A stretch of DNA of 12,740 nt from an uncultured Peptoniphilus sp. (GCA_946999425.1 CAMQDG010000044.1:1-12740); one strand, 5' to 3'. Positions 1-6,191 are shown, counted from the first letter of the stretch. The notes: generated from the sequence alone by a model not told the origin. A program made the numbers and translations.

Positions 1-25
1 GAACCGATAAGTGTTTGTAGTTTTT

Positions 26-59
26 TATGCTTTTCTAAAAGCATACTGGATGTTTTTTT
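26..59 (+). terminator. Weak candidate hairpin with distal T-run
   Basis: Positions 26-34 and 37-45 form a perfect 9-bp inverted repeat (TATGCTTTT / AAAAGCATA) around a 2-nt centre. A run of seven T follows at 53-59, but about 7 nt beyond the stem, so this is a poor intrinsic terminator. It could end a gene lying to the left of the window. No coding sequence is recognisable before it. Confidence 0.3.
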
Positions 60-60
60 C

Positions 61-110
61 AAGCCTCCTTCCCTTTGCCAGCTTCCATCCTGCAACGAGC
101 GTGCAGACCT
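61..110. other. Short G+C-rich block in A+T-rich DNA
   Basis: A hand count gives 29 G or C in these 50 bases (58%), far above the surrounding DNA. It does not fold into a tRNA and lies in no convincing gene. Read on the minus strand it contains a purine-rich stretch with AGGAGG and the in-frame peptide MEAGKGKEA before a stop, but no credible gene start belongs to it. It may be the edge of a dispersed repeat or a remnant of imported DNA. The rest of 111-245 holds only a possible promoter. Confidence 0.4.
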
Positions 111-179
111 ATTTTTTGATGTAGGGTTATCATCAGAGTAGTCTTAATACATGTGGAGAGCTTAGCACTATTATCAAGA

Positions 180-209
180 TTGTGGGACTGAAAGGTTAAA
201 AGATAATAT
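180..209 (+). promoter_or_regulatory. Possible promoter of the 246-530 gene
   Basis: TTGTGG at 180-185 and TAATAT at 204-209 are 18 nt apart (or GATAAT at 202-207, 16 nt apart), placing transcription start about 25-30 nt before the ATG at 246. The -35 box matches only TTG. This is a weak assignment based on position and spacing. Confidence 0.3.
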
Positions 210-245
210 GTAAAAAACAAAGAGTTTAAATTATGGAGAGTATTT

Positions 246-530
246 ATGAATAAAAAAATAAAAATCATTATTGCCTTAATCTTAGGATTTGTAATTGCAA
301 TTATATGTATGGGCATAGCTATATATTTTGCCTACTGTCAAGCGTATAGTACAAATATAGGGGCACTGACTGTTAGAGTATTTGGAATACCTATTTATGA
401 ACTGACAAGAACAGGAACATTTTATGTGGGAAAGGCTGTTGGCAAATATATGGGGGTCTTGTGTTTAATTTTTATGGTTATAGGAGTTTTTGTTGAAGAA
501 ATAATAAGCAAGATAAGGCATAGGATTTAA
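246..530 (+). CDS. Small membrane protein of unknown function (94 aa)
   Basis: I do not recognise this protein. It has a basic N-terminus (MNKKIK), a strong hydrophobic segment at about residues 7-29, a soluble loop at about 30-65 (VFGIPIYELTRTGTFYVGK), a second hydrophobic segment at about 66-83, and a charged tail ending in SKIRHRI. The likely topology is two membrane spans with both ends in the cytoplasm. The first segment is not followed by a lipobox or an obvious signal-peptidase site, so an uncleaved anchor is more likely than secretion. GGAGAG at 235-240 sits 5 nt before the ATG, which supports the start. It is followed by a 140-nt gap and another small membrane protein with its own promoter, so the two are probably separate units. 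The ribosome binding site and hydrophobic pattern argue that it is real; the function is open. Confidence 0.7.
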   Translation: MNKKIKIIIALILGFVIAIICMGIAIYFAYCQAYSTNIGALTVRVFGIPIYELTRTGTFYVGKAVGKYMGVLCLIFMVIGVFVEEIISKIRHRI

Positions 531-617
531 GTTTATCTTTAAGATATCTTTAATAAATGGAAAAAGTATAGTTTTTGTAGATCTAAAAATAAAAATAGAT
601 TAGTATAAAATGGGCTG

Positions 618-626
618 TGATATAAT
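618..626 (+). promoter_or_regulatory. Extended -10 promoter for the 671-1003 gene
   Basis: TGA followed directly by a perfect TATAAT (621-626) forms an extended -10 element. No good -35 box lies 17-18 nt upstream (GATTAG at 598-603 at best), which is common for extended -10 promoters. Transcription would start near 633, about 38 nt before the ATG at 671. Confidence 0.55.
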
Positions 627-670
627 TAATGCAGATTAAAGCATTAATAATTATTACAGGAGGAAAATTT

Positions 671-1003
671 ATGGGAAAAATAAAGTGGTATATATTAGCT
701 GCATGCATTTGGATATGTGTATTTCCAGTAACGGCAATAACTGCATGGGCTTTTATGTTAAGTGGTCCATTTGTTATAATTGCAATTATTTTAAAAACAA
801 TATTAATATTATTAGGCATAGATGTTAGATGGATGAAGAATTCATCTTTTAATTTAGGAGTTTTTCCAGATTTAATTATAGCTATAGCAGTAGGGGCATT
901 ATTAACTATTTTGGGACTTATGCTTTGGAAACTGACTAAGAGAATATATAAATGGCTAAATAATTTAAATAAGGGCGAGAGAACTTTGGAAATAAGTGAG
1001 TAA
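671..1003 (+). CDS. Small three-span membrane protein of unknown function (110 aa)
   Basis: I do not recognise a family. From the ATG at 671 the protein has hydrophobic segments at about residues 7-29, 31-50 and 66-86, a tryptophan-rich first half (W6, W14, W26), a short polar loop (DVRWMKNSSF), and a basic then acidic C-terminal tail. The start at 671 is preferred over the in-frame ATG at 629 because AGGAGG at 658-663 is ideally spaced for it, and because the 629 ATG lies only about 3 nt after the -10 box, ahead of the expected transcription start. The next short reading frame (1007) begins 3 nt after the stop, so the two are probably co-transcribed up to the terminator at 1138-1163. Both small membrane proteins start M-x-K-I-K-like, but I see no real similarity between them. 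Confidence 0.7.
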   Translation: MGKIKWYILAACIWICVFPVTAITAWAFMLSGPFVIIAIILKTILILLGIDVRWMKNSSFNLGVFPDLIIAIAVGALLTILGLMLWKLTKRIYKWLNNLNKGERTLEISE

Positions 1004-1006
1004 AAT

Positions 1007-1132
1007 ATGGAGAATATTTTAGTTCATGGATTAGGAAAAGATGGTAAGAGTTGGGATAGGGTAAAAGATTATTTGAGTGATGATAATCATAAAGAATTAA
1101 CAAAAGCCATATCAGAATTTTGGAATAAATAA
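1007..1132 (+). pseudogene. Remnant of an alpha/beta-hydrolase gene with internal deletion
   Basis: The 41-codon frame reads MENILVHGLGKDGKSWDRV at its start. This matches the N-terminal strand and oxyanion-hole HG segment of alpha/beta hydrolases (VHGLG...SWDKV pattern). Its last part (NHKELTKAISEFWNK) resembles the final helix of the same family, which typically follows the catalytic histidine. The roughly 200 residues between, with the GxSxG nucleophile elbow and the acid of the triad, are absent. The simplest reading is an in-frame internal deletion joining codon ~26 to the 3' end; residual translation would give a non-catalytic peptide. No clear Shine-Dalgarno lies before the ATG, although it sits 3 nt after the previous stop and could be translated by re-initiation. 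The family match is from memory of the motifs. Confidence 0.5.
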
Positions 1133-1137
1133 GAATG

Positions 1138-1163
1138 AAAGAGACCTAATAGGTCTCTTTTTT
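1138..1163 (+). terminator. Intrinsic terminator of the small membrane protein unit
   Basis: A 10-bp perfect stem (AAAGAGACCT / AGGTCTCTTT) with a 3-nt loop (AAT, 1148-1150) is followed by T up to 1163. It lies just after the hydrolase remnant. The GAGAC core of the stem recurs in the terminator after the hydrogenase operon. Confidence 0.9.
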
Positions 1164-1169
1164 GTTTAC

Positions 1170-1199
1170 AAAAAAATAAAAATGCTCTACGTAGAGCAT
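1170..1199 (-). terminator. Minus-strand-oriented hairpin terminator
   Basis: ATGCTCTAC (1182-1190) and GTAGAGCAT (1191-1199) make a perfect 18-nt palindrome. The + strand has A-rich sequence on both sides, so only minus-strand transcription would give a hairpin followed by a T-tract (TTTTATTTTTTT, complement of 1170-1181). It would stop leftward transcription from the 1200-1650 region, where no protein gene is visible. It could block antisense reading into the small membrane genes or end a non-coding RNA. Confidence 0.5.
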
Positions 1200-1213
1200 A
1201 AAAAAATATTTGT

Positions 1214-1300
1214 AAAAAATTTTAAATCAAATATTTATTTTGTTCTCTCACATTATACACGCGGATCGGTAAACCGGTCCCTAGAGGATTTTTAAAGGTT
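1214..1300. repeat. Imperfect direct repeat, copy 1
   Basis: This ~87-bp copy matches 1348-1436. Shared blocks in order are TTTTAAATCAAATATT, ATTTTG, a TCTCAC core, ACGCGGATC (ACACGGATC in copy 2), TAGAGG and TTTAAAGGTT. Copy 1 also contains a hairpin absent from copy 2: GGATCGGT (1263-1270) pairs with ACCGGTCC (1273-1280) with one G-U pair. No protein is encoded. Confidence 0.65.
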
Positions 1301-1331
1301 GTGTTAAAAATAGATTTATTTAAATGAAAGG

Positions 1332-1354
1332 ATTTTTTAAATAATTTAAAAAAT
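1332..1354. repeat. Perfect AT-only inverted repeat
   Basis: ATTTTTTAAAT (1332-1342) and ATTTAAAAAAT (1344-1354) are perfect 11-bp inverted copies around a single A. The element lies between the two direct repeats and overlaps the start of copy 2. It contains only A and T, so chance formation in such DNA is quite possible. Confidence 0.45.
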
Positions 1355-1436
1355 ATTTTAAATCAAATATTAATTTTGCTTTCTCACCAAAGAAACACGG
1401 ATCACTGTAGAGGTACATAAAGGATGTTTAAAGGTT
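1348..1436. repeat. Imperfect direct repeat, copy 2
   Basis: The second copy of the repeat starts 134 nt after the first. The left half (AAATCAAATATT through TTCTCAC) is nearly identical to copy 1. The right half keeps GGATCAC, TAGAGG and GTTTAAAGGTT but has gained and lost short segments, including loss of the copy 1 hairpin. The pair may be decayed copies of a small non-coding element. Confidence 0.6.
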
Positions 1437-1650
1437 AAGGCGAGAAATTTTAATCATTAATCAAAAAAGAAAACATTTTCAACAAAACTCAATATAAAAC
1501 AAAAGAATAAAAACTCATAATCAAAAATAACTATCAATTATAAACATAAATTTAAAAAAACAAGGGAATTTACAAATAAATTATAAAATAATAAGAAAAA
1601 TAATTAATAATTATAAAAAATATATATTTTTATTAATTGAATAATTTTTT
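1437..1650. other. Very A+T-rich non-coding spacer
   Basis: No reading frame with a ribosome binding site, no RNA gene and no clear operator was found here. The sequence is A-rich on the + strand (many AAAA and ATAA tracts), becoming T-rich just before the hydrogenase promoter. Such A-tracts may act as curved upstream DNA for that strong promoter, but nothing here shows this directly. Confidence 0.5.
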
Positions 1651-1679
1651 TTGATAAAACATTTTCATTGGGATACAAT
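1651..1679 (+). promoter_or_regulatory. Strong sigma-A-type promoter of the hydrogenase operon
   Basis: TTGATA (1651-1656) and TACAAT (1674-1679) are separated by exactly 17 nt, each within one or two bases of consensus. Transcription would start near 1686, only about 12 nt before the ATG at 1698, so the leader would contain little more than the ribosome binding site. No Rex-like TTGTTAA/TTAACAA operator could be seen around it. Confidence 0.7.
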
Positions 1680-1697
1680 AAAGAAGAGGTGATAGTT

Positions 1698-2195
1698 ATG
1701 AAGTTAAAAACTATCGGTCTTGATAATGCTCTTTTAAAGAGTTTGAAGGACTACATAGACACTTTTGAAAACAAGGAGAACAATATTATAAGCATTCTTC
1801 ATTATGCTCAGGACATTTTCGGATATTTACCTCCGGAGCTTCAAGTTTATATTGCAAGGCTGACAAATTTACCTGCCAGCAGAATAAATGGTATAGTGAC
1901 TTTTTATTCTTTTTTCAATGAGAAGAAGATGGGAAAATTTAAAGTTGATGTTTGCTTGGGCACTGCTTGTTTTGTAAAGGGGAGTCAGGAAATTATGGAT
2001 GCTTTTAGGCAAGAATTAAAGGTTGATCTTGATGGCTTAAGTGAGGATGGTCTTTTTAATGTAAATTCCATAAGATGTGTGGGTGCTTGTGGTATAGGAC
2101 CTGTTGTTCGTGTAAATAACAAGATTTACGGCCATGTTAAGGCGGAAGATGTAAAGGAAATCATAAAAGCTCACAGACAAGAGGCTAAGGAATAA
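1698..2195 (+). CDS. hndA: NAD(P)H-linked [FeFe] hydrogenase subunit HndA (NuoE-like, 2Fe-2S)
   Basis: This 165-aa protein belongs to the 24-kDa NuoE/HndA family, the thioredoxin-like [2Fe-2S] subunit that pairs with the NuoF-like flavoprotein in soluble hydrogenases. The N-terminal helical region (about 1-75) has the family signature ILHYAQDIFGYLP and GIVTFYSFF. The cluster ligands are C86 and C91 (CLGTAC) and C127 and C131 (CVGAC), giving the C-x4-C...C-x3-C pattern. The start at 1698 is chosen over the in-frame ATG at 1668 because AAGAGGTGA at 1684-1692 precedes it and because 1668 lies inside the promoter. It is the first gene of the operon; the HndB-like gene follows after 31 nt. The protein is cytoplasmic and probably passes electrons within the HndABCD complex. 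Confidence 0.93.
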   Translation: MKLKTIGLDNALLKSLKDYIDTFENKENNIISILHYAQDIFGYLPPELQVYIARLTNLPASRINGIVTFYSFFNEKKMGKFKVDVCLGTACFVKGSQEIMDAFRQELKVDLDGLSEDGLFNVNSIRCVGACGIGPVVRVNNKIYGHVKAEDVKEIIKAHRQEAKE

Positions 2196-2226
2196 GAAAG
2201 TTGATTTTGCAAAATGGGAGGTTTAT

Positions 2227-2616
2227 ATGGCTAAGATAGATTCATTGGAAAAACTTATTGCTATAAAAGAATCAAGGCATGACAAAACTATATTAAGAGA
2301 TTTGGGAGATTTACATAGGGATGATGTTATAGAGATTTTTATAACAGGCAATGAAAGTGAAAAGTATGCTGAAATTCAAAAGCTTTTTAATGAATTAAAG
2401 ACTTTTGTTCGCAGCCATGGCTTGAGAAATTGCAGATTTTTATTTAAAGATGACCCTAATCAAAAGGAAAAATTCAATGTGGAAATTAATTTTAATGTTT
2501 GTGCCAATGTAAAGTGCAATTCTTTGAAAACTGATTCTATTAAGAATTTTATTTTAAAGGTTGCTTCAATGAAAAACCAAACTCTTGAATATGCAGACGA
2601 GGTGGCTCATGAATAA
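2227..2616 (+). CDS. hndB: HndB-like subunit lacking the usual 2Fe-2S cysteines
   Basis: The 129-aa protein sits where HndB is found in hndABCD operons. Its N-terminus (MAKIDSLEKLIAIKE) fits the HndB pattern K-I-x-S-L-E-x-L. The body follows the thioredoxin-like layout: a strand (DVIEIFITG, ~33-41), a helix (~47-64), GLRNCRF, then a strand (FNVEINF, ~83-89). In HndB the first strand normally leads to a cysteine loop, and a TGCxGxC motif follows the second. Here these places read ITGNESEKYA and KDDPNQKEK, with no cysteines. The only cysteines are C69, C92 and C97; C92-x4-C97 is out of register. The protein may have become a structural subunit or bind metal differently. GGGAGG at 2216-2221 supports the start. 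Family assignment rests on context and N-terminus. Confidence 0.65.
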   Translation: MAKIDSLEKLIAIKESRHDKTILRDLGDLHRDDVIEIFITGNESEKYAEIQKLFNELKTFVRSHGLRNCRFLFKDDPNQKEKFNVEINFNVCANVKCNSLKTDSIKNFILKVASMKNQTLEYADEVAHE

Positions 2617-4378
2617 TTTAAGGTTACAGATACTTATTTGTAAGGGAACGGGTTGCGTTTCTGCAAGAAGTGATTTAATAAAAGAAAATTTTGATAAGGC
2701 TTTGGACCACTATAAGATTCGTGATGTGGAAGCTATTATAACAGGTTGTTTTGGCTTTTGTGGTGAAGGTCCCATCGTAAAAGTTGAGCCGGATAATGTT
2801 TTTTATACTCATGTAAAGCCGGAAGATGTAAATGAAATTGTAGTTGAACATATAATTCACGGAAGACCTATTGAAAGACTTCTCTACAAAAATCCTAAAA
2901 ATGGAGAGGCTATTTCCAACCAACATAATATGAGTTTCTATGAAAAACAAACTCGTGTAGCTCTTAAAAATTGTGGAAAGATTGATCCTGAAAATATAGA
3001 AGATTATATTTCTTATGACGGCTACCAAGCTTTGTATAAAGTTTTAACTGAGATGACTTCTCAAGAGGTTATAGATATAATAAAAAAATCTGGCCTTAGA
3101 GGTAGAGGGGGCGGAGGCTTCCCGACAGGCCTCAAATGGCAAAATACATATAATAGTCCGGGAAAGGAAAAATATATTTTTTGTAATGCTGATGAAGGAG
3201 ATCCGGGAGCTTTTATGGACAGAAGTATCTTAGAAGGAGATCCAAACTCTATTATTGAAGCTATGACCATAGGCGGTTATGCCACAGGGGCAAATTATGG
3301 AGTTGTATATATAAGAGCTGAATATCCCCTTGCTATACATAGACTTAAAACTGCCATAAATCAAGCAAGAGAATTTGGCTTTTTAGGAAAAAATATTTTT
3401 AATAGTAAGTTTAATTTTGATATAGAAATCCGTTACGGTGCAGGAGCTTTTGTTTGCGGAGAAGAAACTGCCCTTATTCATTCTGTTGAGGGTAAAAGAG
3501 GGGAACCTACAAGAAAACCTCCTTTTCCCAGCGTAAAGGGCTATATGTCCAAACCTACAACGGTTAATAATGTTGAAACTTATGCAAACATCCCTAAAAT
3601 TATTTTAAATGGCTGGGAATGGTACGCTTCCATGGGTACGGAAAAGTCCAAGGGAACGAAAGTTTTTGCCCTTGCAGGTAAAGTTAACAATGTTGGTCTT
3701 GTAGAAGTCCCTATGGGAATTACAATTCGTGAAATAGTTTATGACATAGGGGGAGGAATTCCCAATGGCAAAAAATTTAAGGCGGTACAAATCGGCGGAC
3801 CTTCAGGGGGAATGATTACAAAAGAAAATTTAGACACACCTATAGATTATGAAAATTTAAAGGCAATCGGTGCAATGATGGGGTCCGGAGGCTTAATTGT
3901 CATGGATGAAGACAATGATATGGTGGAAATTGCAAAGTTTTATCTTGAATTTACTCAAGATGAATCCTGCGGTAAATGTACTCCATGTCGTTTGGGAACT
4001 AAAAGGCTTTTGGAAATGCTTAAAAAACTTTTGGATCAAAAATCTTGCGAGGAAGATCTTATGAAAATAAAGAATCTTTGCCATAATATCATTGACTCTG
4101 CTGCTTGTGGTCTTGGACAAACAGCACCAAATCCAATTTTATCAACTATGAAATATTTCCCTGACGAGTATTTAAAATATGCAAGACATGAAGTTAAAAA
4201 AACTTACACTATAAACAAGGCTAAATGTATAGGATGTCACAGGTGTGCTAAAGAATGTCCCATTAGTTGCATAAAGGGACAAGTAAAAGAAAAACATGAA
4301 ATTGATGAAGAAAAATGTCTATCTTGTGGAACTTGTTTTAAAGTTTGTCCAGTTCATGCAGTTGTGGAACCGAAATAG
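2609..4378 (+). CDS. hndC: NAD(P)H-linked [FeFe] hydrogenase flavoprotein subunit HndC (NuoF-like)
   Basis: This 589-aa diaphorase subunit binds NAD(P)H and FMN and feeds or accepts electrons for the hydrogenase. Domains in order: an N-terminal thioredoxin-like [2Fe-2S] domain (C11, C16, C47, C51), the NuoF FMN/NADH domain with the glycine-rich loop GRGGGGFPTGLKW (165-177) and GAGAFVCGEETAL (C283), an SLBB-type region, the NuoF [4Fe-4S] site (C454, C457, C460, C500), and a C-terminal 2x[4Fe-4S] ferredoxin domain (C540/543/546/550 and C570/573/576/580). All expected ligands are present. The start at 2609 is chosen because GAGGTGG (2599-2605) precedes it and the domain begins right after; the in-frame ATG at 2585 has no such site. 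The gene overlaps the HndB-like stop by 8 nt (ATGAATAA), suggesting translational coupling. Confidence 0.95.
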   Translation: MNNLRLQILICKGTGCVSARSDLIKENFDKALDHYKIRDVEAIITGCFGFCGEGPIVKVEPDNVFYTHVKPEDVNEIVVEHIIHGRPIERLLYKNPKNGEAISNQHNMSFYEKQTRVALKNCGKIDPENIEDYISYDGYQALYKVLTEMTSQEVIDIIKKSGLRGRGGGGFPTGLKWQNTYNSPGKEKYIFCNADEGDPGAFMDRSILEGDPNSIIEAMTIGGYATGANYGVVYIRAEYPLAIHRLKTAINQAREFGFLGKNIFNSKFNFDIEIRYGAGAFVCGEETALIHSVEGKRGEPTRKPPFPSVKGYMSKPTTVNNVETYANIPKIILNGWEWYASMGTEKSKGTKVFALAGKVNNVGLVEVPMGITIREIVYDIGGGIPNGKKFKAVQIGGPSGGMITKENLDTPIDYENLKAIGAMMGSGGLIVMDEDNDMVEIAKFYLEFTQDESCGKCTPCRLGTKRLLEMLKKLLDQKSCEEDLMKIKNLCHNIIDSAACGLGQTAPNPILSTMKYFPDEYLKYARHEVKKTYTINKAKCIGCHRCAKECPISCIKGQVKEKHEIDEEKCLSCGTCFKVCPVHAVVEPK

Positions 4379-4387
4379 AGGTGGAAT

Positions 4388-6124
4388 ATGGTAAATTGTG
4401 TAATTAATGATAAAAAATTAAAAGTAAGTGAAGGGACTACAATCCTTGAGGCTGCACGACAAATAGGGGTTGATATTCCAACTCTTTGCCATATGAAACT
4501 TGACAATTTCAACTATGAAAATAAGCCTTCAAGTTGCAGAATATGTATGGTTGAAGTTGAAGGAAGGCCCAAGTTATGTACAGCTTGTTCAGAAGAAATA
4601 ACTGAAGGTATGGTAATAAGAACCGATACGCCAAGGGCTGTTCAGGCAAGAAAAATAAATTTGGAATTGTTACTTTCCAATCACCCTAAAGATTGTTTAG
4701 TTTGTCCTAAAAATTTAAATTGCGAGCTTCAATCTCTTGCAGAAAAAATGGGCATAAGAGAAATTGCCTATAAGGGCGAAAGAATGCAACATCACATAGA
4801 TTCTTCATCAAACTCTATTTTTAGAAATCCAAATAAATGCGTAATGTGCAGACGCTGTGAAACTATGTGTAATGAAGTGCAAACGGTAGGGACTTTAAGC
4901 GGTCTTAACAGGGGATTTAACGCCATAGTGGCACCAGCATTTAACATTCCCTTGGGAGAAAGTTCATGTACTTTTTGTGGTCAATGTGTGGCAGTTTGTC
5001 CCACAGGAGCCTTAGTAGAAATAGATGCTACGCAAAAGGTTTTTGATGCCATAAGAAATCCTAAAAAACATGTGGTAGTTCAAGTGGCACCGGCAATAAG
5101 AGTTGCTTTAGGAGAGCTGTTTAATATGGAGCCGGGGAAGGTAACAACAGGAAAACTTGTTACAGCCCTTAGAAAATTAGGTTTTGATGTAATATTTGAT
5201 ACGGATTTTTCCGCAGACTTAACAGTAATAGAAGAAGCAAGTGAATTAGTAGACAGAATAAAAAATAACAAGACTCTTCCCATGCTAACTTCCTGCTGTC
5301 CTGCTTGGGTCAGATTTATAGAAATGAATTTTCCGGAAATGTTGGATATTCCTTCAACCTGTAAATCTCCTCAAATTATGATGGGAACTATGGTAAAAAC
5401 TTATTATTCAAACAAGACTGGGATACCTGCTAAAGACATAGTTATGGTTTCAATTATGCCCTGCACTGCAAAAAAGGCTGAAGCGGCAAGGGATGAGTTA
5501 GGCACAAAAGAATTAAGAGATGTAGATTATGTTCTTTCCACAAGAGAACTTGGAAGGATGATAAAATTATTCGGCATAGATTTTAACAATTTGGAAGAAG
5601 GTAAATTTGATAATTTAATGGGCCAATCATCAGGAGCTGGAACAATTTTCGGTGCAACGGGAGGAGTAATAGAAGCAGCAGTAAGAACAGCTGGCGAATG
5701 GTTAAGTGGACAAAGTTTAGGAAAGATTGAATTTCAAGAATTAAGAGGCTTAAAGGGCATAAGAGAGGCAGAAATTAACATAGGAGACTTGAATTTAAGA
5801 ATTGGAATTGCCCATGGCCTTGGAAATGCAAGAAAATTATTAGAAGGAATAAAAAGTAAAAAGTATAAATTTGATGCAATAGAAATAATGGCTTGTCCTG
5901 GAGGCTGCATAGGTGGAGGTGGTCAACCTTATCATCATGGTCATAGTGAGATTTTATTAAAAAGACAGGAGGCTCTCTATGAAATAGATAGGAATAAAAA
6001 AATAAGAAAAGCTCATGAAAATCCTATGATAAAAGAGATATACGAAAATTATTTAGGCAAGCCCTATGGGGAAAGAGCTCATGAACTTCTTCATACAAGA
6101 TATGTACCAAGAGAAAAAATTTAA
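4388..6124 (+). CDS. hndD: [FeFe] hydrogenase catalytic subunit HndD (HydA, group A, NAD(P)H-linked)
   Basis: The 578-aa protein catalyses reversible H2 formation at the H-cluster. In order it has a plant-type [2Fe-2S] domain (C34, C50, C53, C67), a His-ligated [4Fe-4S] site (H99, C103, C106, C112), a 2x[4Fe-4S] domain (C151/154/157/161 and C194/197/200/204), and the H-cluster domain with motifs TSCCPAW (301-307), MPCTAKK (357-363) and MACPGGCIGGGGQP (from 501). The proton-path residues C303 (in TSCCP), E283 and E286 (in IEEASE) are kept, so it should be active. The C-terminal small-subunit-like domain ends HTRYVPREKI. The enlarged loop between C34 and C50 fits HndD-type rather than CpI-type enzymes, as I remember them. 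GAGGTGG (4378-4384) overlaps the hndC stop and precedes the ATG. H-cluster maturases must be encoded elsewhere. Confidence 0.97.
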   Translation: MVNCVINDKKLKVSEGTTILEAARQIGVDIPTLCHMKLDNFNYENKPSSCRICMVEVEGRPKLCTACSEEITEGMVIRTDTPRAVQARKINLELLLSNHPKDCLVCPKNLNCELQSLAEKMGIREIAYKGERMQHHIDSSSNSIFRNPNKCVMCRRCETMCNEVQTVGTLSGLNRGFNAIVAPAFNIPLGESSCTFCGQCVAVCPTGALVEIDATQKVFDAIRNPKKHVVVQVAPAIRVALGELFNMEPGKVTTGKLVTALRKLGFDVIFDTDFSADLTVIEEASELVDRIKNNKTLPMLTSCCPAWVRFIEMNFPEMLDIPSTCKSPQIMMGTMVKTYYSNKTGIPAKDIVMVSIMPCTAKKAEAARDELGTKELRDVDYVLSTRELGRMIKLFGIDFNNLEEGKFDNLMGQSSGAGTIFGATGGVIEAAVRTAGEWLSGQSLGKIEFQELRGLKGIREAEINIGDLNLRIGIAHGLGNARKLLEGIKSKKYKFDAIEIMACPGGCIGGGGQPYHHGHSEILLKRQEALYEIDRNKKIRKAHENPMIKEIYENYLGKPYGERAHELLHTRYVPREKI

Positions 6125-6154
6125 AAAGAGACGAGATTTCGTCTCTTTTGTTTT
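6124..6154 (+). terminator. Intrinsic terminator of the hydrogenase operon
   Basis: An 11-bp perfect stem (AAAAGAGACGA, 6124-6134, with TCGTCTCTTTT, 6139-6149) and a 4-nt loop are followed by GTTTT. It begins on the last base of the hndD stop codon and separates the hydrogenase operon from murA. Confidence 0.92.
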
Positions 6155-6191
6155 AAAGAAATTTCCTAAGTTTCTAATTTTATATTGCCTA

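Noticed and set aside
59..316. Minus-strand 85-codon reading frame
   Set aside because: It has no ribosome binding site, overlaps the start of a better + strand gene, and its hydrophobic part is just the antisense of that gene's A+T-rich start.
531..560. Terminator after the first small membrane gene
   Set aside because: TATCTT/AAGATA around 534-546 is a short A+T-only stem with no T-run directly after it.
1182..1440. CRISPR array or toxin-antitoxin locus
   Set aside because: There are only two long imperfect repeats, no regular short repeats and spacers, no cas genes, and no paired small reading frames.
1637..1680. Rex operator upstream of hndA
   Set aside because: No TTGTTAA-n4-TTAACAA or close variant could be found; TTGATAAAA alone is too weak.
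1668..1697. Longer N-terminus for HndA
   Set aside because: This start lies between the -35 and -10 boxes of the operon promoter and has no ribosome binding site, while the ATG at 1698 has one.
2675..3028. Minus-strand 117-codon frame inside hndC
   Set aside because: It is antisense to a certain gene with all domain motifs intact on the + strand; composition is biased and no start signal is visible. The other minus-strand frames inside hndC, hndD, oppD and oppF fail for the same reason.
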